12,697 bases of DNA, taken from contig JABSQE010000147.1 in the NCBI GenBank assembly GCA_013214245.1, positions 1 through 12,697 of the forward strand, in the 5' to 3' direction. The notes beneath the pieces were generated by a model that saw nothing but the letters and a program-made list of their open reading frames with translations, was not told the DNA's origin and searched no databases. How positions within the stretch are numbered: position 1 is the first letter of the stretch; every line of letters begins with the position of its first letter. Below, piece after piece: positions 1 to 7,220 of this stretch. Both the position numbers and the translations under genes were made by a program. Source of the stretch: Hyphomicrobiaceae bacterium (GTDB lineage Bacteria > Pseudomonadota > Alphaproteobacteria > Rhizobiales > Hyphomicrobiaceae).

Positions 1-38
1 GATACCCTGAACCTACACGCTAGCCCAATGCTAATAAG

Positions 39-1517
39 TTACGTAGAAAGGTCTATATCTCGACTGAGACCCTTGTCGCTCAACTCTGCTAGATAGCATG
101 CCCATCGCTGATTTTTCTCCCGGCTGAGTTCTCGAAGATAAATCCAAGTAAAAAGGCCAGTATCATGACCATCATCAAAAACTATACGAACGGCATAACC
201 GCCAATCGGGCGAAGATCACTAATTTTGACGTTTTGTTTGCCGCTTACAAGAACCTTCTGACTAGGTCTGTGTCCTTGAACCTCAGCCGATGGGCTCATA
301 ACGCGCAGCATTTCGGCCGTCAGTTCATCTTGTTCACCATCGGCGAATGTAACATGCAGTATTGTGTGATCACTATCTAGTGTCAGTTTTGGCTTGATAG
401 GCATGCATTCAACAGCCTGAATTCTACTCCAAGTCGAGGCCGCCAAATCACAATAAATTTTTGCGTGTGCGCTCTCAGGCCGGGCCATCACAATAGGTTG
501 GCCGTCATCAGATGTAGTTCGTATATCTATATGCAATGGTACATGGCCAAGAAATGGTACACCAATGTTTTTTGCTTCTGCCTCAGCCCCTCCGTGACCA
601 AAAATGTACGTGTGTTCTCCACAGTTTGGACAAATAAAATAACTCATATTCTCTACGATACCAAGAAGAGGCACAGACACTTTCTGGAACATAGCAATAC
701 CCTTACGTGCATCGATAAGTGCAAGATCCTGCGGTGTTGATACTATTATGACACCAGACATCGGAACTTGCTGCACTATATTGAGCTGAACATCTCCGGT
801 GCCTGGCGGCATATCAATTATCAAAACATCAAGTACACCCCATTCGACCTCCCGAAGCATTTGGTTAAGCGCACTAGACACCATAGGCCCCCGCCAAATC
901 ATAGGGGTTCCTTCATCCACTATAAATCCCATAGACATGGCCTTAAGACCATAAGCTTCAACCGGCTTTAACTTACCTGAACGCTCAGACTTAGGGCGAT
1001 CTGTTGTGCCTAACAGCTTTGGCTGAGAAGGCCCATAGACATCGGCATCTAATATTCCAACTCTTAATCCTTGAGCTTGTAATCCTAGAGCAAGGTTCAC
1101 TGTTGTAGTTGATTTGCCAACACCTCCTTTACCACTTGCAACTGCAATAATATGTTGTATGCTTGGCAAAGCATGTTTTGTTTCTTCTGATGGTTTGACA
1201 TTATTCAACGTAGAACGTTTCGTATTATTTACTCCGTTAAAATTTATGGCTGTTCGTGATGTTCCCGGCTCATTTTCAGATGTCAAGCTAACCTGTACGC
1301 TATTAACACCATGTATCTTACTAACAGCTATCTCAGCGGCTTTGCGTAATGGTTCAAGCTCTGTCGCACGCTCCGGTTCAATTGTGATAGAAAAATATAC
1401 CACGCCATCACCTATAATAATTTCAGAGACGAGCCCTAAATCAATAATATTGCTTTTGAGATCTGGCCCTAAGACCTTTTTTAAAGCTAGACGAACTTGC
1501 TCCTGGTTCACAACCAT
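39..1517 (-). CDS. mrp: Mrp/ApbC-type iron-sulfur cluster carrier ATPase with C-terminal DUF971 domain
   Basis: This is a cytosolic P-loop ATPase of the Mrp/NBP35 family, known to bind and deliver Fe-S clusters to apoproteins. The predicted protein has 492 residues. Residues about 5-80 form the DUF59/MIP18-like domain. A variable linker (about 81-122) leads to the ATPase domain (about 123-365), with the deviant Walker A SGKGGVGKST at 128-137, DADVYGPSQP at 157-166, DMPPGTGD at 235-242 and the cluster-binding CPNC at 296-299. Residues about 376-475 form a DUF971 domain ending in the typical DDGHDTGLFTWIYLREL. The plant protein HCF101 has the same domain order. An in-frame ATG lies at 1601, but the ATG at 1517 is preferred: GGGAG sits 8 bases upstream and the family's N-terminus begins there. 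The gene points away from cysQ and stands alone. Family assignment is very secure; the actual client proteins are unknown. Confidence 0.95.
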   Translation of the reverse strand: MVVNQEQVRLALKKVLGPDLKSNIIDLGLVSEIIIGDGVVYFSITIEPERATELEPLRKAAEIAVSKIHGVNSVQVSLTSENEPGTSRTAINFNGVNNTKRSTLNNVKPSEETKHALPSIQHIIAVASGKGGVGKSTTTVNLALGLQAQGLRVGILDADVYGPSQPKLLGTTDRPKSERSGKLKPVEAYGLKAMSMGFIVDEGTPMIWRGPMVSSALNQMLREVEWGVLDVLIIDMPPGTGDVQLNIVQQVPMSGVIIVSTPQDLALIDARKGIAMFQKVSVPLLGIVENMSYFICPNCGEHTYIFGHGGAEAEAKNIGVPFLGHVPLHIDIRTTSDDGQPIVMARPESAHAKIYCDLAASTWSRIQAVECMPIKPKLTLDSDHTILHVTFADGEQDELTAEMLRVMSPSAEVQGHRPSQKVLVSGKQNVKISDLRPIGGYAVRIVFDDGHDTGLFTWIYLRELSREKNQRWACYLAELSDKGLSRDIDLST

Positions 1518-1525
1518 TGTTTCAT

Positions 1526-1530
1526 CTCCC
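1526..1530 (-). promoter_or_regulatory. Ribosome binding site that fixes the mrp start
   Basis: Read on the minus strand this is GGGAG, 8 bases before the ATG at 1517. It selects this start over the in-frame ATG at 1601, which would add 28 residues unlike any Mrp N-terminus. Confidence 0.7.
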
Positions 1531-2083
1531 GACCATATCTTATCTATACTACTGTCGTAAAAATAACTCTGCGCGTATATCCGACTCCCTAGACTTAGCA
1601 AAGCTGTAATTCATAACGGTGCAATGATAATCATAATCTTGCATGCTATAATTCTTACGTTTCATATAAATCTCATAAAAACCTGAACCCTGCGAATAGG
1701 AGCGCCAAAATTTGAGTCATCCACCTCAAACTGTATAATTTAAGACAGGCTAGAGCTTTTTATCTATTGATCACTGGTTAGGTGCTTTTTAAGAAGCATA
1801 CAACGATTAATAACAAAAATTCTTCTTAACTGTGATTGCCAGAGATTAATACTATTTGGAACCCACAACTATGCAATAGGATATCTAAACGATTTAGACT
1901 AGGAAGAGTAATAATATGCTCTTTCAGGCCTACTAATCTGTCTACGATAGCTTTTCATATTTAGCTGCTTGATAAGGTTCGTTATTAATCCCAAGTATGT
2001 TGCCAGTAAAGCTAGAGATATGTAATAGCGCACTTGCCGCTTATAAAACGCAAAAATGCTTCAACTTTTAAAGTAGAACACTT

Positions 2084-2105
2084 AAAAAAAGCAATTGTAA
2101 TTGCT
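2084..2105 (-). terminator. Orphan terminator-like hairpin with a T run on the minus strand
   Basis: Read on the minus strand, AGCAATT and AATTGCT pair around a 2-base loop and run straight into seven T's (2090 down to 2084). This is the shape of an intrinsic terminator, although the stem is AT-rich and the loop is very tight. No minus-strand gene lies just upstream of it: cysQ is on the plus strand and starts 230 bases away. It may end a lost gene or an unannotated RNA, or it may be an accident of AT-rich DNA. Confidence 0.3.
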
Positions 2106-2319
2106 ATCACTTCTTAGAAAGATATTACAATTCTAGAGATAGAAATAAGTATAAAATTTACAAGCTATCTGCTACGACTTCAGCTTTGTATTATTCTTTT
2201 ATTCAACAATTCAACGTGTTTTACTTAAGCCAAAATCTTAACTTCTGTGCGGTAACCTGAGCTTATCGAATTGCTATTATGACGTTATGTATATTTCATC
2301 CGCTATCGTAACAACATTC

Positions 2320-2325
2320 GAGGAG
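2320..2325 (+). promoter_or_regulatory. Ribosome binding site that fixes a TTG start for cysQ
   Basis: GAGGAG lies 9 bases before the TTG at 2335. It is the strongest Shine-Dalgarno match in this window and falls inside the longer reading that begins with ATG at 2287, so translation almost certainly starts at the TTG. Confidence 0.7.
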
Positions 2326-2334
2326 ATTATTATC

Positions 2335-3114
2335 TTGAAATTAAGAGCACTCAAAGCTCCACTTCTAGCACTTGTACGTAGCGCAGGTGCTCGGATTATG
2401 GATTTGCAGCCTAGAGGTTGTGGCAGTGTTAATTATAAAAAAAACAGATCTCCAGTTACCGAGGCGGATCACGTGGCGGAAAACTGTATTTTACCAGTTT
2501 TAAAAAAACTTACTCCTAATATAGCTATTATCTCTGAAGAAAATCCCGTAAGCCATGCGACAAAAGTTGCAGCGCAGTTCTGGTTAGTTGATGCTTTAGA
2601 TGGAACTAAAGAATTTCTTAAACCGAATGGTCAGGGTGCATTTACAGTAAATATTGCACTTATCGAACATCAGATACCAATCCTAGGTATTATTTTTGCG
2701 CCAGCGTTTAAAAGGCTATTTTACGGAGATTCGCAAACTGGAGCATGGGAAATGATCGGAAACTCTCAAAAGTCTATTACGACCTCCAATATTCAGGGTC
2801 GAGCACGCCGTGCTGTTACTAGTGCTTCTCACCTTGACACCACAACAATCTCTTGGTTGCGCTCACAGGGTATAAGTCAAACAAAACATCTTGGCTCATC
2901 TTTAAAGTTTTGCGCCTTAGCTTTAGGTGAGGCTGACATCTATCCACGGCTCAACCCAACAATGGAGTGGGATACAGCAGCAGGTGATGCTATTTTACGT
3001 GCGGCCGGTGGAATGACCACTACGTTAGACTTCCAGCCTTTTTTGTATGGTAAGGTAAAATATAGAAACACAAGCTTTATAGCTTGGAACAAGTCTCCAA
3101 GACCCAACAAGTAA
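2335..3114 (+). CDS. cysQ: 3'(2'),5'-bisphosphate nucleotidase (PAP phosphatase)
   Basis: The enzyme removes the 3' phosphate of adenosine 3',5'-bisphosphate (PAP), the by-product of PAPS-dependent reactions, giving AMP. It belongs to the Mg2+-dependent, lithium-sensitive inositol monophosphatase superfamily. The predicted protein has 259 residues; E. coli CysQ has about 246. Visible motifs are SPVTEAD (39-45), the metal-ligand ISEE (66-69), the signature VDALDGTKEF (85-94), VNIAL (105-109) and the late WDTAAGDA (212-219), whose aspartate completes the metal site. The sequence around GQGAFTVNIAL carries a small insertion compared with the usual NGEFTVNIAL. The start is TTG at 2335, chosen for GAGGAG nine bases upstream; ATG at 2287 would add 16 residues. 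No sulfur-assimilation gene adjoins it. CysQ is favoured over SuhB because of LDGTKEF and WDTAAGDA. Confidence 0.92.
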   Translation: MKLRALKAPLLALVRSAGARIMDLQPRGCGSVNYKKNRSPVTEADHVAENCILPVLKKLTPNIAIISEENPVSHATKVAAQFWLVDALDGTKEFLKPNGQGAFTVNIALIEHQIPILGIIFAPAFKRLFYGDSQTGAWEMIGNSQKSITTSNIQGRARRAVTSASHLDTTTISWLRSQGISQTKHLGSSLKFCALALGEADIYPRLNPTMEWDTAAGDAILRAAGGMTTTLDFQPFLYGKVKYRNTSFIAWNKSPRPNK

Positions 3115-3528
3115 ATCTTGTTAAATTATAGTTTATAGGGATATGCACTTTTACAATCGTTTTTTTGCATCAAAAGTGTTACGAATACGGAGATTTTTAG
3201 AGAAATTAGCTGATTTCAGGTGATGAATCAAAATTTCTTGAAAATCCTTACTCACTGGCGAGATATTAGTGGCCAATAACGCAAATACGAACTTTGCTAA
3301 AGGAATGCTTAAAAGAGTTTCGTATATTAAGGAAATATAATAAAGCAGGTATTTACATAGATAACTATTCAATACTAATTCTTGATAAAACAATCTGTAG
3401 TTTCTTCATCATAACCGTATCTTCGCCTAAGATTAAAACAATGCTGTTACTTAAGGACCACATACGAATGCAGCAGGGTTGAGACCTTAAAATTTTTGTT
3501 ACATACACGATAGAAATTCATTCCGCTT

Positions 3529-3543
3529 ACTGTAGGTTACAGT
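3529..3543. repeat. Short perfect inverted repeat in the pyrD leader
   Basis: ACTGTA and TACAGT flank the 3-base loop GGT, 66 bases before the pyrD start. It could be a small operator or a leader hairpin, but it has no T run and no known factor matches it. A chance hairpin is quite possible. Confidence 0.3.
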
Positions 3544-3593
3544 CTAACATTACACTTTAAAGAACAACATCACACACTCTCATCATTACTGCG

Positions 3594-3598
3594 AAAGG
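3594..3598 (+). promoter_or_regulatory. Ribosome binding site favouring a TTG start for pyrD
   Basis: AAAGG ends 10 bases before TTG at 3609 but 19 bases before the first in-frame ATG at 3618. No other purine-rich site serves the ATG, so spacing favours the TTG even though PyrD proteins commonly begin at about the position of the ATG. Confidence 0.5.
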
Positions 3599-3608
3599 TA
3601 AAAGCATT

Positions 3609-4709
3609 TTGAATTCTATGTTTAAAATAGCTCGGTCTTTGCTCTCGATGATAAATGCAGAACGAGCTCACGAACTTAGTTTACGAGTACTTGAAGCAGG
3701 TTTGTACAAACGTGGTTCTAGATCAGACCATCCGTGCCTTAGAATTAACATTATGGGTCTGGATTTCCCAAATCCAATAGGTATCGCTGCGGGTTTTGAC
3801 AAAGACGCGCGTGTGTTTAAAGCAGTACAAGACATTGGTTTTGGATACAGTGAAGTTGGAACCGTAACACCGCGTCTCCAATTAGGAAACCATAGACCGC
3901 GAGTTATACGCCTAAACCAAGACAAGGCTATCATTAACCGACTGGGATTCAACAATTGTGGACACGACGTAGCGTATGAGCGACTTTTACAGCGAGATTA
4001 TCAGGGTATTATTGGCATCAACATTGGAGCCAATAAAGACACCGTTGATAAAACTTATGATTACGAAATTGGCATTAAGAAGTTCTACAATTTAGCTAAT
4101 TATTTTATGATTAATGTCTCATCTCCCAACACTCCGGGTCTCAGGGACCTACAATCTCCAAAACAACTTAAAAAGCTTTTAATGCGTATTGACGATGTAA
4201 GAAATAGTTGCACTTACAAATACGGCAAACGCATCCCTATAGCTATTAAACTATCACCAGATATTGCTTGTGAGGATATTCCAATGATAATTGAGCAAAT
4301 TATCGCTTATAACATCGACGCAATAGCAGTATCCAACACGACTTTATCACGTCCGTCAAATCTCAAACCACGTTTCGTTAAAGAAAGTGGGGGGCTATCA
4401 GGACAGCCATTATTTCAACGTTCAACTGTTTTGTTAGCACGCGTTTATAAAGCCGTTCGCGGAACTATTCCACTTATAGGTATAGGCGGTATTACTTCAG
4501 GAGAAAGTGCCCAAGCCAAAATCGAAGCCGGAGCCTCACTCATACAACTTTACACTGGGCTTATTTATCAAGGTTTACCCTTGTTAAATGATATCAAGTC
4601 TCACTTGACTGAATCCACTAAACGCAATGGAGCTAACAGGCTCGAGGAATGTATCGGAATAAAGTCCGAAGAGTGGGCTGCTAAACCGCTTGATGAATGT
4701 AAACGCTAA
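3609..4709 (+). CDS. pyrD: Dihydroorotate dehydrogenase (quinone), class 2
   Basis: This FMN enzyme oxidises dihydroorotate to orotate in de novo pyrimidine synthesis and passes electrons to membrane ubiquinone. The product of 366 residues is full length. The N-terminal helical segment (about 1-40) that docks class 2 enzymes at the membrane is present. The TIM barrel shows GIAAGFDKDA (58-67), VGTVTPR (83-89), NRLGFNN (110-116), INIGANK (137-143), NVSSPNTPGLR (169-179, catalytic base expected at Ser172), IAIKLSPD (211-218), VSNTTLSRP (241-249), GGLSG (261-265) and IGIGGI (290-295). Serine rather than cysteine at the catalytic site confirms class 2. A hydrophilic tail of about 30 residues follows the barrel. 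The start is probably TTG at 3609, with ATG at 3618 as the alternative. The gene stands alone and converges with the SDR gene. Confidence 0.96.
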   Translation: MNSMFKIARSLLSMINAERAHELSLRVLEAGLYKRGSRSDHPCLRINIMGLDFPNPIGIAAGFDKDARVFKAVQDIGFGYSEVGTVTPRLQLGNHRPRVIRLNQDKAIINRLGFNNCGHDVAYERLLQRDYQGIIGINIGANKDTVDKTYDYEIGIKKFYNLANYFMINVSSPNTPGLRDLQSPKQLKKLLMRIDDVRNSCTYKYGKRIPIAIKLSPDIACEDIPMIIEQIIAYNIDAIAVSNTTLSRPSNLKPRFVKESGGLSGQPLFQRSTVLLARVYKAVRGTIPLIGIGGITSGESAQAKIEAGASLIQLYTGLIYQGLPLLNDIKSHLTESTKRNGANRLEECIGIKSEEWAAKPLDECKR

Positions 4710-4800
4710 AATGTTTTCTCAAATGCACACTAAAACCTTCTAAGGTCAGCAGTTCCATAAGCATAGTGTCAACTCGTTAATTACTTGCAGGCACGTGTTC

Positions 4801-4825
4801 ACATGTAATGACGTTTTATACATGT
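4801..4825. repeat. Inverted repeat between convergent pyrD and SDR gene
   Basis: ACATGTA (4801-4807) and TACATGT (4819-4825) form a 7-base-pair stem with an 11-base loop, about 90 bases after the pyrD stop. There is no T run in either direction, so it is not a standard terminator. It could be an RNA-stabilising hairpin or chance. Confidence 0.25.
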
Positions 4826-4866
4826 CACCTAAACTGCGAATGGAAGAAATTAACTATTATAAACAT

Positions 4867-4882
4867 TAAACGAAGCCGTTTA
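4867..4882 (-). terminator. Possible weak terminator of the SDR gene
   Basis: On the minus strand TAAACG, loop GCTT and CGTTTA form a tight 6-base-pair hairpin about 40 bases after the SDR stop codon, followed by a broken T-rich stretch (AATGTTTATA). Position fits a terminator; the T run is poor. Confidence 0.3.
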
Positions 4883-4920
4883 GAGAAAAGAAAGATTACT
4901 ATTAAGTTTTGTTTCTAGTC

Positions 4921-5589
4921 TCAAATATGCGGAAACCTAAAGCTGCCTACTAGAACAGGAGTCTGTTTAATGTGCGTCGGATTATCTATCTGCTTAACAA
5001 TGAAATCTGCCACATCCGCACGAGAAATTAGACCATTACGCCAATTTTCTGGCTTCACTAATATGTAGTAGTCGCCTGTTGTCTTGCCAGATGTCAAAAT
5101 ACCTGGTCGAACAATAGTCCAATCTAAGGAGCTTGCCTTTATTAAATTTTCCTGAATGTTTTTATCACTGTAGACTCGCCCAAGAAAAATCTCAAACCCG
5201 ATGCGTTGTAAAGGAGGAATAAGCCGCCGTCCATCATGACCTGAGCCAAATCCTGTCACTGCAATTAAACGTTTCATTTTAGCACGCTCCATGTTTGAAA
5301 CTAACACACGAGTCGCATTAGAAAACAGATTAATAGGACCAGTAACCATCTGAAGATTAACCGAAACACCCAACGTCTGGATCACAACATCAATACCTTC
5401 AAGTGCACGTTTGATATGATCAGCATTCAAGGCATCACCTGAAACTTTTTCCAGATTTTCGTGAGCTAAAGTAATTTTAGAAATATTGCGAGCAAAAGCT
5501 CGTACTGAATAATTTGCCGCTAGCGCTGCTCTTACAGTCTCTAAACCTATACCACGGCTTGCACCGATAATCAGGAGCTTTTGTGTCAT
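4921..5589 (-). CDS. Atypical SDR / NAD(P)-binding Rossmann-fold protein
   Basis: The 222-residue protein has a Rossmann fold of the NAD(P)H-binding type (NmrA-like/atypical SDR, Pfam NAD_binding_10 group). The dinucleotide loop GASRGIG is at residues 9-15 after a hydrophobic first strand. DVVIQTLGV (67-75) is the usual fourth-strand region. The core continues with AVTGFGSG (110-117), LDWTIVRPGILTSG (155-168) and an ISRADVADFI element (188-197). There is no classical YxxxK pair (Y140 and K143 are three apart), which is normal for atypical SDRs. The substrate cannot be told. Relatives include flavin reductases and uncharacterised redox or regulatory proteins. ATG at 5589 is chosen over ATG at 5655 because GGAG lies five bases upstream and the glycine loop then falls at its usual distance from the N-terminus. 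Confidence 0.85.
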   Translation of the reverse strand: MTQKLLIIGASRGIGLETVRAALAANYSVRAFARNISKITLAHENLEKVSGDALNADHIKRALEGIDVVIQTLGVSVNLQMVTGPINLFSNATRVLVSNMERAKMKRLIAVTGFGSGHDGRRLIPPLQRIGFEIFLGRVYSDKNIQENLIKASSLDWTIVRPGILTSGKTTGDYYILVKPENWRNGLISRADVADFIVKQIDNPTHIKQTPVLVGSFRFPHI

Positions 5590-5594
5590 GGTTT

Positions 5595-5598
5595 CTCC
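5595..5598 (-). promoter_or_regulatory. Ribosome binding site that fixes the SDR start
   Basis: GGAG on the minus strand, 5 bases before ATG at 5589, selects this start over ATG at 5655. Confidence 0.6.
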
Positions 5599-5658
5599 GT
5601 TCCGTTTGTGATAACGAAATTGACTTTCATAGCTTCCTACAGGATGTAGATTCATTAG

Positions 5659-5688
5659 ATCATATCAAGCATACGAAAAGTCTGTCAT
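5659..5688 (-). promoter_or_regulatory. Possible sigma-70 promoter of the SDR gene
   Basis: On the minus strand ATGACA (5688-5683) and TATGAT (5664-5659) are separated by 18 bases, each one base away from the consensus hexamers. Transcription would start near 5652 and leave a leader of about 60 bases with the GGAG ribosome site. It also places the ATG at 5655 at or before the transcript start, which agrees with the shorter protein. In AT-rich DNA such matches are common. Confidence 0.4.
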
Positions 5689-5846
5689 AGGTATTTAAAA
5701 CGCCTCAAAAACCTCTAAAGATCTTATGTAAATAATGTTTTTGCTCAAAATTAATGATATTCTAAGATTATGATATAAAAGTTCTTCAGGTTTTAATAAC
5801 AGTCTCTACAATAAAGTTATAGACTGCAGTTGGTAGATCTAGGCTA

Positions 5847-5928
5847 TACTTACCAAATCATTTAAGACAATAAAAAGCATTACGTACCTAAAATATAAAG
5901 GTAAGTACCACGCCTTTTATTGGTGGTA
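5847..5928. repeat. Nested inverted repeats of unknown role
   Basis: TACTTACC (5847-5854) is matched exactly by GGTAAGTA (5900-5907), and TACCAC (5906-5911) by GTGGTA (5923-5928). The two possible stems overlap at 5906-5907, so they would be alternatives. They lie in non-coding DNA 258 bases or more upstream of the SDR start codon. There is no recognisable riboswitch core. Confidence 0.25.
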
Positions 5929-6217
5929 TAGTTACAATTGCGTCAACACCAAAGCACCTAACTGAATAAACGTAACAGCATATAAAAACCTTATCTCTAG
6001 GCACCCATATCATCTGCTAGACCATCATTGAAAGGATATCTTAAATGCGTGATTCCTAGTTTAGGATTCACTTAATAAATACTTATTTACATTAATTAGT
6101 TCAAACGATAAATTATTTCTTTCTTTAATTGTTGTAATAAATATTTTCAAAGTAGTGTTATAACGTTGTATAGACATGCATTACATGCCTACTTTGAATT
6201 CCTCTATTTAGTAATCG

Positions 6218-6239
6218 ATTGTAATAATTTCGTTACAAT
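6218..6239. repeat. Operator-like inverted repeat
   Basis: ATTGTAA and TTACAAT flank an 8-base spacer (6225-6232), 120 bases after the stop codon of the transpeptidase gene. The size and symmetry are like a dimeric repressor site, but no promoter or divergent gene is nearby, so it may be chance or a relic. Confidence 0.25.
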
Positions 6240-6359
6240 AACATTTTGCCAGATATGCCATAATGTAAAAACTATCTACTCTCAAACCTAAGGCATCTTG
6301 ATCAAGAAAGAAACTTAACAGATATCATTAGTCATTTACATTCGATTTAAATCCGTCTG

Positions 6360-7220
6360 TTACTGAGGACAATAACTACGTATTCTATGTGCACCATCAG
6401 AGCTAACGTCATTAACGGCTAAAAAAGCATAATTGCCATTACAAACAAAAACTTTTGGCGGAAACCAGGTTTTTTCAAAAGTATCATATCCTACTTTAAG
6501 ATTATCCCAAAATTCTTTCCAACCTGTAGAAGTATACGCATTAAGATTTTTAGTCGTCATACGAAACGGATATATATGAATATGAAAGCGTTTTTGCCCT
6601 GATTTATGAGCCGCAACAATAAACCTCCAAACTTCATCTATTAAATTGTCAGTGATAGCATAACATCCTATAGATGAGCAACCCCCGTGAACCATTAAGT
6701 AGTCACCAGTCCGGCCATGCATACGATCATAGGCATTAGGAAAGCCAAGATTGAAAGACTTATGCCAACGGCTAGTAGCATGCATTGCTTTACTAGACAC
6801 GGTATAAAAACCTTCTGGTGATTGACGATCACCAATGACAAGTTTTGGGCCAAGCCTTCCTGACCAATTACATATAGGATAGATTGCGAAAAGGTGAAAT
6901 CTACCATTACGTTTTATCCAGAACTCAAGCTCGAACTCAAGCTTAAAAATACGAATAAAAACAGGTGAACCAAGTGTAAACTCATTAGCAATTAGATGTC
7001 GATCCGATGCTCCAAAGTTGGCCGTATTTGGAAATTTCAGACCATTTAGCCAATAAATTCTACGTTTTAATCGTAAGAGATGAATTGCTCCAGGTCTTAG
7101 GTCCTGCCACTGACTAATGTATAAAAGTAATTTGTCAGATACAAAAAAACCATAAAAAAGCGTTATCGCTACACATACGACTAATACAGTAGATATAGTA
7201 AATATGCGCTTGATCACCAA
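6360..7220 (-). CDS. YafK/DpaA-like L,D-transpeptidase-family murein enzyme (YkuD domain)
   Basis: This 286-residue protein carries a single hydrophobic N-terminal segment (about residues 6-27) with positive residues before it. That suggests a membrane anchor or signal sequence placing the enzyme in the periplasm. The YkuD domain follows: SPEGFYTV (134-141), FNLGFPNAYDR (156-166) and the active-site block VHGGCSSIGCYAITD (177-191), with expected catalytic His178 and Cys186. The GCSSxGCYA pattern is that of the YafK group, not of ordinary Ldt enzymes. E. coli YafK (DpaA/LdtF) cuts the link between peptidoglycan and Braun lipoprotein, so an LD-endopeptidase editing role is possible, but the substrate here is inferred. 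Start: TTG at 7220 with GGA nine bases upstream; GTG at 7217 directly follows as an alternative. It stands alone. Confidence 0.9.
   Translation of the reverse strand: MVIKRIFTISTVLVVCVAITLFYGFFVSDKLLLYISQWQDLRPGAIHLLRLKRRIYWLNGLKFPNTANFGASDRHLIANEFTLGSPVFIRIFKLEFELEFWIKRNGRFHLFAIYPICNWSGRLGPKLVIGDRQSPEGFYTVSSKAMHATSRWHKSFNLGFPNAYDRMHGRTGDYLMVHGGCSSIGCYAITDNLIDEVWRFIVAAHKSGQKRFHIHIYPFRMTTKNLNAYTSTGWKEFWDNLKVGYDTFEKTWFPPKVFVCNGNYAFLAVNDVSSDGAHRIRSYCPQ

Larger units (their letters stand above)
1518..2334. other. Long AT-rich spacer between divergent mrp and cysQ
   Basis: About 0.8 kb without a supportable gene. I found no tRNA T-arm or recognisable protein fragment in any frame. It must hold the promoters of both divergent genes, but no hexamer pair stands out enough to call. 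Two inverted repeats are visible: TTTGAG/CTCAAA at 1711-1730 and an almost perfect 16-base palindrome at 1783-1798. A third, listed separately at 2084-2105, looks like a terminator. The spacer may be eroded former coding DNA. Confidence 0.6.
3115..3608. other. Spacer between cysQ and pyrD
   Basis: About 0.5 kb with no gene I can support. Two overlapping open stretches exist (3151-3393 minus, 80 codons; 3294-3482 plus, 62 codons), but their products resemble nothing I know, lack convincing ribosome sites and have the composition of AT-rich noise. No clear terminator follows cysQ: CACTTTT/AAAAGTG at 3145-3178 can pair but has a long loop. The right end forms the pyrD leader. Confidence 0.55.
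5590..6359. other. Long gene-free AT-rich spacer upstream of the SDR gene
   Basis: About 0.77 kb without a supportable gene. It holds the SDR promoter candidate at its left end and two inverted repeats listed separately (5847-5928 and 6218-6239). No tRNA or intact reading frame is visible. A short minus-strand peptide near 5890-5960 faintly recalls a motif of FtsW but is too short to count. Eroded former genes are a plausible origin. Confidence 0.55.

Noticed and set aside
1114..1560. 148-codon plus-strand open frame inside mrp
   Set aside because: It lies wholly opposite the well-supported mrp gene, has no ribosome site and its product resembles nothing; it mirrors the codon bias of the real gene.
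1677..1697. Possible tRNA T-arm on the minus strand (GGTTCAGG)
   Set aside because: The invariant A at position 58 is missing and no anticodon or acceptor stem can be built around it.
3151..3393. 80-codon minus-strand frame between cysQ and pyrD
   Set aside because: There is no recognisable motif, no convincing ribosome site and AT-rich composition as in the other spacers; a real small protein cannot be fully excluded.
5887..5965. Minus-strand peptide IPPIKGVVLTFI resembling the FtsW motif LLPTKGxPLPFIS
   Set aside because: The match covers only about a dozen residues, the next residue is not the expected YGG but a stop follows, and the flanking residues do not fit; searching six frames makes such a match likely by chance.
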